Source: Streptosporangiaceae bacterium (GTDB taxonomy: Bacteria > Actinomycetota > Actinomycetes > Streptosporangiales > Streptosporangiaceae). From it: a stretch of DNA of 14,750 nt. The stretch spans positions 1 through 14,750 of the forward strand of contig JASIBJ010000541.1 in assembly GCA_030045215.1 (NCBI GenBank), given 5' to 3'. A program made the translations under genes and the position numbers. A model generated the notes under the pieces. That model searched no databases. It saw only the letters and a list, made by a program, of their open reading frames with translations, and was not told the origin of the DNA. Below, piece after piece: positions 7,617-14,136 of this stretch. Position 1 is the first letter of the stretch. Every line of letters starts with the position of its first letter.

Positions 7617-8582
7617 ATGATCCGTTTCCTAGCCCGCCGCATCGCCCTCGGGGTGCTCGTGATGTGGTGCGTCACGGTCGTGGTCTTTCTGATCTTCTAT
7701 GTCGGGCCTGGACCCGCCGACGTGGCCCGGACCCTGGCTGGTCATGAAGCGCCGCCCTCGACGGTCGCGCTTATCGCGAAGCGCCTGCTGCTTGACCGGC
7801 CCTGGTACGTCCAGTACGGGCATTTCCTGACCCAGCTGCTGCACGGGAACCTTGGCTACGACTACTACGACAACGAGTCGGTCAACACCATCGTCGGCCA
7901 GGCCTTCCCGGTCACGCTGTCCCTGATCATCGGGGCTGCGCCGCTGTGGCTCCTCATGGGCATCTTCTCGGGTGTCTACTCGGCCGTCCGGCCCCGGTCC
8001 CTCGGCGACCGGAGCTTCACCGGCATCGCGCTGCTGTTCTACTCGACCCCGACTTTCGTCCTCGGCGTGCTGCTCATACTCCTTCTCTACTACGAACTGA
8101 CGGTGCACGGCGTGTCCATTTTCCCTGCCCCTGGGTGGGTCCCGTTCTCGCAGAGCCCCTTGGGGTGGTTCCATACCCTGATCCTGCCCTGGCTGACGCT
8201 CGCCCTTGTGCTGGCGGCCGCCTATACGCGGCTGACCCGCGCCTCCATGCTCGATGTGCTCGGCGAGGACTATGTCCGTACGGCCCGGGCCAAGGGCGTG
8301 CCCGAGCGGCGGGTTATCTTCCGGCATGCCCTGCGCGCGGCGCTGACGCCTATCGTCACGCAGGCGGGTATCGATATCGGCGTGCTGTTCGGGGGAGCGG
8401 TGATCACCGAGCAGGTCTTCAACCTGCCCGGCCTCGGCTGGACTGCGGTGCATGCCATCCAGGAGCAGAACCTGCCGGTCATCATCGGCGTCGTCATTGT
8501 CGCTTCGGCCGGGGTTGTAGTGGCGAACCTCATTGTGGACATCCTGTACGCGGCCCTCGACCCCAGGGTTCGACTCCACTGA
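7617..8582 (+). CDS. ABC importer permease (DppB/OppB-like)
   Basis: A 321-residue inner-membrane protein that would form the channel with the permease half of the preceding fusion. Seen: an N-terminal helix (about 9-29) after MIRFLARRIALG, an extracellular segment with LLHGNLGYDY, membrane helices near 100-120, 134-158, 187-205, about 235-260 and 281-305, and the EAA loop RTARAKGVPERRVIFRHALR near 221-240, with the FNLPGLGWTAVHAI segment typical of DppB. Length is normal. It starts seven bases after the fusion gene stop with no strong ribosome binding site, which suggests translational coupling. In Dpp operons the DppB gene usually comes before DppC, so its place at the end is a local rearrangement. 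A hairpin 62 bases downstream probably ends the operon. Confidence 0.95.
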   Translation: MIRFLARRIALGVLVMWCVTVVVFLIFYVGPGPADVARTLAGHEAPPSTVALIAKRLLLDRPWYVQYGHFLTQLLHGNLGYDYYDNESVNTIVGQAFPVTLSLIIGAAPLWLLMGIFSGVYSAVRPRSLGDRSFTGIALLFYSTPTFVLGVLLILLLYYELTVHGVSIFPAPGWVPFSQSPLGWFHTLILPWLTLALVLAAAYTRLTRASMLDVLGEDYVRTARAKGVPERRVIFRHALRAALTPIVTQAGIDIGVLFGGAVITEQVFNLPGLGWTAVHAIQEQNLPVIIGVVIVASAGVVVANLIVDILYAALDPRVRLH

Positions 8583-8643
8583 CCTCGCGGCGAGCCCGAG
8601 CAGTATCGGACGCCGCAGCAACCGGTGCGCAGGGCGTGTCGGC

Positions 8644-8666
8644 TTGCCGGACCGCATGTCCGGCAA
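8644..8666 (+). terminator. Probable terminator hairpin of the importer operon
   Basis: TTGCCGGAC (8644-8652) and GTCCGGCAA (8658-8666) form a perfect 9-bp stem with a five-base loop, 61 bases after the DppB-like stop codon. No T-run follows, as is common in high-G+C actinobacteria. Confidence 0.55.
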
Positions 8667-8708
8667 CGCAGTGCATTAACCCCGAAGTTCCGCCCGGCGG
8701 CAAGAAAT

Positions 8709-8721
8709 CATTACCGTAATG
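8709..8721. promoter_or_regulatory. Short palindrome in AT-rich region before the propeller gene
   Basis: CATTAC-C-GTAATG is a perfect 6-1-6 palindrome about 100 bases before the propeller gene, inside an AT-rich patch (about 8700-8770) that probably holds its promoter. I could not fix -35 and -10 boxes with confidence. The palindrome could be an operator, but it is short and might be chance. The rest of 8583-8819 shows only the terminator hairpin and a small CTCGC-G-GCGAG repeat near the DppB-like stop. Confidence 0.3.
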
Positions 8722-8819
8722 TTTGCGGGATATCTTACAAATGTTTCATCAGCCGTCTGAATCCTAGCGGTGATTAGTCCGTGCTACCTACTGGGATCAT
8801 CGGCCCGAGGGAGTTGGCA

Positions 8820-10007
8820 ATGCGTCATATCAGGTCCTTAGCTGCGATTATCGTTACGGCGGGCGTGGCCGTGCTCTATACGGCACAGCCGGCGCTCGCG
8901 CAGAGCTGGACGATCGTGTCCGCGCCGCCGACCGGAGAGAACGGGCAGCTGGCCGGGGTCAGCGCGGTGTCAAACACCGACGCGTGGGCGGTCGGCAGTA
9001 CGAACGCCGAACTCAACGGCGTCGGCGCGAAGCCGTTGATCGACAGCTGGAATGGCACCAGCTGGACCCAGGTAGCCACGCCGACCACACCGGGGAATAC
9101 GGCGAGCCTCGACGCGGTCAGCGCCAGCAGCGCCACCGATGCCTGGGCGGTCGGGCACACGCAGGTGAACAGGGAGGATTTCGCGCCCCTGGGCCTGCAC
9201 TGGAACGGTACCTCGTGGTCGGTCTCCTCCAGTTTCGCGACTGCGCTGGCCGGCCAGATCGCGGATGGTGTAGCTGACATCAGCAGCACCGCCGCGTACG
9301 CGATCGGCGGCGGGCTGGGCAGCGCGGACACCGGCCTGGTCGCGGGGTGGAACGGCTCGACGTGGAGCCGGATCGCGGTGCCGCTGCCGAGCGGCGCGGG
9401 GCCGACCAGCACCCTGAACGCGATTTCCGCGAGCGGCCCTGACGACGTGTGGATCGTCGGGACCTACGAACTCAGCTCAACAGATCTCAGAAGCGAGACC
9501 TACTCGCTGCACTGGAACGGGAGCACCTGGAGCGTGGTGCCGATGCCGCTCAACCCCAGTTCCAACATCGAAGCCTATTACCAGCTCAACGCCATCCAGG
9601 TGAATAGCCCGACCGATGTCTGGGCCGTGGGCTCTTCGGACGTGGTCAACGCCACCACCGGCGCCACCTCCGCCACCGCGCTCATCGAGCACTGGAACGG
9701 CACTGCTTGGAGCATCGTTTCCAGCCCCTCGCCGGGTTCGGGCTCCGCCCTGTACGGAGTGACCACCAGCAACGCCGCCAGCGACGTGTGGGCGGTCGGC
9801 GCGTACACGCCAGCCGGCACGACGGAGACGCAGACCCTCACCATGAACTGGAACGGCACCGAGTGGACGCAGGTCGCTAGCCCGGACAACGGCAACCCGA
9901 ACGTGCTGCTTTCGACGTCCACCATCCCCGGCGCGAGCATCGTCTGGGCTGTCGGAACCAGCGGCGCGTGCTGCACGGAGAACCCGCTGGTCCTGCAGAA
10001 CGGCTAG
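8820..10007 (+). CDS. Secreted WNG-repeat protein, predicted seven-bladed beta-propeller
   Basis: A 395-residue exported protein. A Sec signal peptide (MRHIRS, hydrophobic core, PALA|QSW) is probably cut after Ala27. The mature part consists of about seven repeats of 49-60 residues, each with a WAVG-type motif (residues 56, 109, 160, 211, 268, 324, 376) and then a WNG-x-x-W motif (WNG at 77, 128, 177, 232, 292, 344). The seventh repeat ends as QNG at the C-terminus, and the missing SWTIV strand is found at mature residues 29-33, so the two ends would join to close a seven-bladed ring. No catalytic motif was seen; binding to a polymer, protein or surface is the likeliest role. Two adjacent cysteines (384-385) are the only ones in the mature protein. 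ATG 8820 is chosen because AGGGAG (8808-8813) precedes it by six bases and the signal peptide begins there. It is convergent with the S53 protease gene. Confidence 0.8.
   Translation: MRHIRSLAAIIVTAGVAVLYTAQPALAQSWTIVSAPPTGENGQLAGVSAVSNTDAWAVGSTNAELNGVGAKPLIDSWNGTSWTQVATPTTPGNTASLDAVSASSATDAWAVGHTQVNREDFAPLGLHWNGTSWSVSSSFATALAGQIADGVADISSTAAYAIGGGLGSADTGLVAGWNGSTWSRIAVPLPSGAGPTSTLNAISASGPDDVWIVGTYELSSTDLRSETYSLHWNGSTWSVVPMPLNPSSNIEAYYQLNAIQVNSPTDVWAVGSSDVVNATTGATSATALIEHWNGTAWSIVSSPSPGSGSALYGVTTSNAASDVWAVGAYTPAGTTETQTLTMNWNGTEWTQVASPDNGNPNVLLSTSTIPGASIVWAVGTSGACCTENPLVLQNG
8904..10004 (+). repeat. Coding repeat array: seven WAVG/WNG propeller blades
   Basis: Seven degenerate in-frame protein repeats of roughly 150-180 bases each. 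The common core is a short hydrophobic strand followed by S/T-rich residues, D-A/V-W-A-V-G, a variable loop, then W-N-G-T/S-x-W. Blade 3 is the most diverged (AAYAIGGG) and blade 4 has WIVG. Divergence between units suggests an old array, not a recent tandem expansion. Confidence 0.7.
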
Positions 10008-10022
10008 CAGAGCGGTACCCCG

Positions 10023-10055
10023 AGGTCGCGCCCGTCAGCCGGACGGGCGCGACCT
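10023..10055. terminator. Strong hairpin between convergent genes, probable bidirectional terminator
   Basis: AGGTCGCGCCCGTC (10023-10036) and GACGGGCGCGACCT (10042-10055) form a perfect 14-bp stem around a five-base loop, 15 bases after the propeller gene stop. The symmetric structure could also stop transcription of the S53 gene arriving from the other side. The remaining bases up to 10207 hold no gene I can support. Confidence 0.7.
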
Positions 10056-10185
10056 TGAGGCCCACTGGCGTTCGCGTCTGCTGGTGTGCCCGGCATTGTG
10101 GAGGATCCCGATGGCGAGCAGATCGTGGCTGCCAGGTGATCTGGCTACCTCCACCCGTGCCTGTTCGGGTATCGCCTACGACCGT

Positions 10186-10203
10186 GCCGGCCCGGAGGGC
10201 GGC
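10186..10203 (-). terminator. Weak hairpin just after the S53 protease stop
   Basis: Read on the minus strand, GCCGCCC and GGGCCGGC pair around a three-base loop with one bulged base, starting five bases after the stop codon. The stem is short and imperfect, so the stronger hairpin at 10023-10055 may be the main terminator for this gene. Confidence 0.3.
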
Positions 10204-10207
10204 TCGG

Positions 10208-13200
10208 CTATTTGTACCTGAATCTGGCGGTGCTGGCGCTGCGCCCGGTGCCGGTGAAGAAGCTCTCGGCGGTTTCGACGGTCATCAGGACCCGGCCCTT
10301 GCCGGGCGGCGAGGTGGCGTTCAGCGCAATGGTTGAGCCGCAGTACAGGAAGGTCGGTATCTGCGCGAACGACCTGGCCTTGGCCTTGCCGAAGTACACC
10401 TCCAGGGTGCAGCCGAGGTTCTGCCCGCGGATGGTCACCTTCGTGCCGCCCTTGGCCGGTCCTGACCTCGGCGACACCGAGGTGACCGTCGGGTTGCCCG
10501 GTGGATATACGTACAGGTGGCTTGCGGGCGGGCTCGAGCTGCAGCCAGTCACGGTGCAGAGCTGGACGCTGACCAGCGCCGGGTTCTGCGCGACCGTCTG
10601 GGTGGTCAGGCCGGTGTTGCCGTGCACGGCGAACGTGTACTGCGTGCCGTTCGAGACGGCCGTCCCTACGCCGTTGAACTCGACCGGGGCAATTAGCTGG
10701 TCCGCGAATCCGCGGCCGCGGACCCGGATCGGCGCGCCGCCGGTGTCCGGCGCGCCGTAGGTGCCATCGAGGTTCCTGCGGTTGGCTGTGTTCACCACGC
10801 CGGTGACCTTGGGTATGCCCGCGTAGGTAGCGCTGACCGGCGTCGACTGCCCGCCGGGCGTCTTGATGCTGAACGGGATGCGATACACGCCGGTCGTGTA
10901 CGCCTGGCTCGGCGCGACGAGCTGCATCTCGGTGCCGGTGAGGAATACGTAGCTGGTGTCCATCGAGTTCTCAACAGCAGGGTTGCCGAAGTCGGCCCAG
11001 TCGATGCCCAGCGGGTCGAATCCCCTGCCGTGGACGGTCACCACGGTGCCGCCCGTCTCGCTGGCCAGGTTCGCTGCCCCGGCCGATGTGGAGATCGAGG
11101 TCACCGCTGGCGCCGGAACGTAGTCGTACTCGGTCGGCGCCTGCATAGTCTCGCAGTTACAGCCGGCTGGTGGCACGAGCACGCCGAGGTTATTGATGTC
11201 GACCGCGCCCTCGGCTGGCGGCAGGATTCGCCCCGTTGCGCTCGTGCCATGCGGGTTGGTGACCTGGACCTGCACCTGGCAGATGTCGTTGGAAGCGTTC
11301 TCCCCGGCGTACGCGCCGGTTTTGGGCAGCGGTGCGCAGGCGGTGCCTGCCGAGAACGGCGACGGCGTCGCGGTGATGCGGTTCGCGCTGTTCACTGTGA
11401 AGCTGGCCGCGGCGACGCCGCCGAAGGTGACAGACGTCGCCCCCGTGAAGCCTGAGCCGAGGATCGTCACCGGCGCCGGCGCGGACTCCGAGCCCGAGGT
11501 GGCCACCACGCCGGTGACGCTCGGGACGACGCTGGCCCAGTGAGTGTCCACGTACTCGAACCGCGAGCCCGAGCCGGCCGCGCTGGACACGTCACCGTTG
11601 ACCGTCACGATCACCTGGGCCGGCCCGGCGCCGTCCTGCGGCGCTGGCGCGGACGGCGGCCGCACGGCGCTGGCCGGGGGCATGGTCGCGACGATGGTCG
11701 TGGCGCTCCGGACGGCGAACTGGCCCGGCAGCAGCTGCGCGGCACCGACCTCGATCGAGGCGACATCCGGCTTGGCACCGGAGGTGAATCCGGAGCCGGT
11801 GATGACGACGCGCTGGCGACCCGAGGTCGATCCGATGGCCGGGGTGAGTGCGGTGACGACCGGTCGGCCTGGCCGGCTTGCCAGGCTGCACAGGTCGTAG
11901 GCGAGACCGGCCGTGCCGCCCGGGCCGGTCAGCTCGGGCGAGCCGAGGCCGGAAGCAAGGTCATAACCCGGGGTCGCCGCGAACACCGTGCCGTTGTCCA
12001 GGCCGTAGATGTCGTTGTTGCCTTCCGTTACGTCAGTGAACGCTGTCTTGTACTCGGCCGGGTTGCTCGCTACCGCGTACAGCAGCGGGCTGACGAAGCC
12101 GACCCCGCTCCGGGTCGCGGCCTGCGACTGGCAGGCCGGCGACGCATTCACCAGCGCCAGCGTGGCTGCCCAGATCGGCGTGGCAGAGGAGGTGCCGCCG
12201 GTAGTCTGCCAGCCGCCGTACGCCTTCTGGTAGACGGTGATCGCGCCGGTGTACTCATCGGCCTGCGCGGACACGTCCGGCACCAGGCGGCATGGCGTCG
12301 AAGAGGTCGCGCCCGCCACGGCGGACTCGCAGAAATTGGCCGCGTAGCCGAACTCCTGCTCCACCTTGCCGGCCGCCGCATAGGTTGCGCTGCCTGGCAG
12401 CGCGATGCCGGGCACCGTCGCGGTCCGCTGCCAGCTCGGCATGGTCCAGGACTGTGAGATCCCGCCGCCGCCCGCGCCGCCGGTGGAACCGTCGTTCCAC
12501 ACGTGCTCGAGCGGCGGCTCGCTAGCCGAGTCGATGCTCAGGCCGCCGACCGAGACGACATACGGCTGGCTGCCAGGGTCATCGACCGATAGCGGATTCT
12601 GGCCCGCGACCGGCGTCGAGGTCCCGGCGGTGTTGCAGTCGTCCGAGCCGTTGTCGCCGGCCGGGGCGAAGACCGACATGCCCTGCGCTGCCGCCTGCTC
12701 GAACAACAAGTTCTCCGCCTGCTGCAGTCCCGGCTGGCCGGCCTGGATCGCCTGCTCGCAGAGGCCCCAGCTGGTGCTGATGATCTGATCCTGGTCCGAG
12801 TCGATGATCGCTGCGTAGTTGTCGACCGGGTCGTAGTCGACGCCATTCTCGCCGTAGCTCGGAGCCTCGTAAACGTTGATGGTCGCGCCCGGCGCGATCG
12901 CCGACAGGTCCTCGACGTCCAGCAGCGCCTCGCCGCTGCCCGACCCGGTCGGCTGGCCGCCCTCCAGCGGGATCACGTGCAGGTGCTTCATCATGGCGGC
13001 CGCCCTGGCCTTGCCGAAGTAGCAGGTGTCGAAGACCCTGATGTCCGAGCGGGCGAACGGCTCGAGCTCGTAGAGCGCGATGTGCTGCCCGGCGCCGGTG
13101 TCATCGCTGCCGTAGAGTCCGAAGGCCCCGTAGGCGTGCGCGACCTGGTCGTCGGTCAGCCCGCCAGAAACAAGCGCCGCAGCCTTGGCCGCCGCGCACG

Positions 13201-13885
13201 CGTCAGGAGAGCCGGCCGGGTGCTGAAACGAGGTTGTCGCGGCCGGGCGGGTCTTGCCGCGGCCGGCGGCAGGCGCACGTTCCAGGCCGACCGGATGTAG
13301 CTGCACCAGGGAGTTCAGGCCGAGTACCGCAGTCACCGAGGTGGCGATGCTGCGCGGCACTGACACGGCGGAGGTGGTCGCCTGTCCGGTCTTCCCGTTA
13401 GCAAGCCGGTAGCGTTCCAGGCCGGTGCCGAAGGCCGCCTCGACCCGGCGGGCAGTTCCGCTGAAGGACACCAGCAGGCCGTCGCTGGAGACACCGCTCA
13501 CTGCCAGGCCGTCCGTCCGCAGCTGGGCGCGGACGGCGTCGACGGTTGACGGCCGGGGGCCGAACCGGCTGGCGAAAGCGCCGGCCGGGAGGTAGTGGTG
13601 GAACATCGGTGAGTTCTTGTCCGTCACGGCCGCGATGAACCGGACCAGCGCGGCGTTGTCCCGCGGCTTGAGGACCACCGTGCCAGAAATCTTGGCCAGG
13701 GCCGGAACGGCGCCGGCCGGCTGGTCGCCTGCCGGGACGCGCGCGGCGCTCTGGACGCGCTCCATGGCCGGAGGACCGGTGCGCTCTGCCGCGGCTGATG
13801 CCGACGGCGCTGACAGCGCCACCGCCGACATGGTGAGCAGTCCGAGTAGGGAAGCTATCCGCGGCACACTCCAGCAAACGGCCAT
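10208..13885 (-). CDS. Secreted S53 (sedolisin/kumamolisin-type) pro-protease with C-terminal IPT/TIG domains
   Basis: A 1225-residue exported serine-carboxyl peptidase precursor. Domains: Sec signal peptide (about 1-32, cut near SASA|AAE); pro-kumamolisin activation domain (about 60-200, with KNSPMFHHYLPAGAFASRFGP); S53 catalytic domain (about 245-668); then about five immunoglobulin-like IPT/TIG repeats near 676-779, 788-885, 926-1021, 1025-1127 and 1132-1225. Catalytic residues are present: Glu319 and Asp323 (EALLD), oxyanion Asp411 (APAGDNG) and Ser566 (GGTSSATP). The calcium site is indicated by DVTEGNND (618-625) and PGYDLASGLGSPE. Such enzymes are autoactivated at acid pH and digest proteins outside the cell. 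ATG at 13885 is chosen because GGAGGA precedes it by eight bases and the signal peptide starts there; the frame extends 47 residues further but without export features. The five C-terminal repeats make it much longer than a plain S53 enzyme and may bind surfaces or substrate. Confidence 0.93.
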   Translation of the reverse strand: MAVCWSVPRIASLLGLLTMSAVALSAPSASAAAERTGPPAMERVQSAARVPAGDQPAGAVPALAKISGTVVLKPRDNAALVRFIAAVTDKNSPMFHHYLPAGAFASRFGPRPSTVDAVRAQLRTDGLAVSGVSSDGLLVSFSGTARRVEAAFGTGLERYRLANGKTGQATTSAVSVPRSIATSVTAVLGLNSLVQLHPVGLERAPAAGRGKTRPAATTSFQHPAGSPDACAAAKAAALVSGGLTDDQVAHAYGAFGLYGSDDTGAGQHIALYELEPFARSDIRVFDTCYFGKARAAAMMKHLHVIPLEGGQPTGSGSGEALLDVEDLSAIAPGATINVYEAPSYGENGVDYDPVDNYAAIIDSDQDQIISTSWGLCEQAIQAGQPGLQQAENLLFEQAAAQGMSVFAPAGDNGSDDCNTAGTSTPVAGQNPLSVDDPGSQPYVVSVGGLSIDSASEPPLEHVWNDGSTGGAGGGGISQSWTMPSWQRTATVPGIALPGSATYAAAGKVEQEFGYAANFCESAVAGATSSTPCRLVPDVSAQADEYTGAITVYQKAYGGWQTTGGTSSATPIWAATLALVNASPACQSQAATRSGVGFVSPLLYAVASNPAEYKTAFTDVTEGNNDIYGLDNGTVFAATPGYDLASGLGSPELTGPGGTAGLAYDLCSLASRPGRPVVTALTPAIGSTSGRQRVVITGSGFTSGAKPDVASIEVGAAQLLPGQFAVRSATTIVATMPPASAVRPPSAPAPQDGAGPAQVIVTVNGDVSSAAGSGSRFEYVDTHWASVVPSVTGVVATSGSESAPAPVTILGSGFTGATSVTFGGVAAASFTVNSANRITATPSPFSAGTACAPLPKTGAYAGENASNDICQVQVQVTNPHGTSATGRILPPAEGAVDINNLGVLVPPAGCNCETMQAPTEYDYVPAPAVTSISTSAGAANLASETGGTVVTVHGRGFDPLGIDWADFGNPAVENSMDTSYVFLTGTEMQLVAPSQAYTTGVYRIPFSIKTPGGQSTPVSATYAGIPKVTGVVNTANRRNLDGTYGAPDTGGAPIRVRGRGFADQLIAPVEFNGVGTAVSNGTQYTFAVHGNTGLTTQTVAQNPALVSVQLCTVTGCSSSPPASHLYVYPPGNPTVTSVSPRSGPAKGGTKVTIRGQNLGCTLEVYFGKAKARSFAQIPTFLYCGSTIALNATSPPGKGRVLMTVETAESFFTGTGRSASTARFRYK

Positions 13886-14136
13886 GATGATCTTCCTCCG
13901 GTCGTCAGGTGATCGCGGCGAAGCGGGGCGCGCCCGGCGCAAGCGGCAGCACTCGGGCGGGCACAACTTGGCCATATCTAGCTGAAGTCTGGCCATGTAA
14001 GGATAGGTCGCATGGGTCCGAAGCACACTCGGGGACGCTGTCTTGGCATTGACGGGCCATTGGCGTTAGCCGAGCTGGCGTCTCGCTGGCCATTCGAGTC
14101 GGCCGCACGGACGGCGGCCAGCGGAGGGCAGGCGCG
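13886..14136. promoter_or_regulatory. Divergent control region between S53 protease and PfaD-like gene
   Basis: This 251-base region must hold the promoters of both divergent genes. The most AT-rich part (about 13965-14010) lies on the protease side, and on the minus strand includes a CTTACA and a TAGATAT element whose spacing is too short to be convincing. On the plus strand, TTGGCA at 14043 and TTGACG at 14049 resemble -35 boxes without a good -10. I therefore mark the region, not individual boxes. No further gene is seen. Confidence 0.4.
13969..14093 (+). repeat. Four direct TGGCCAT-type motifs in the divergent region
   Basis: TGGCCAT occurs at 13969-13975, 13990-13996 and 14087-14093, with GGGCCAT at 14054-14060. 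All have the same orientation, and their spacings of 21, 64 and 33 bases are close to 2, 6 and 3 turns of the helix. This could be a set of regulator binding sites, though the motif is short and chance is not excluded. Confidence 0.4.

Noticed and set aside
7629..8666. 345-residue minus-strand frame opposite the DppB-like permease
   Set aside because: Highly charged antisense translation of a membrane protein, with no motif.
8820..10007. Propeller repeats as a recent DNA tandem repeat or a mobile element
   Set aside because: The units share protein motifs but differ clearly in bases and length, with no flanking inverted or direct repeats.
11540..12457. 305-residue plus-strand frame within the S53 protease gene
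   Set aside because: Antisense to a well-supported protease, Arg/Gly-rich, without motif or ribosome binding site.
13886..14026. 47-residue N-terminal extension of the S53 protease
   Set aside because: It places a charged, Cys/Arg-rich stretch before a clear signal peptide; the GGAGGA site points to 13885.
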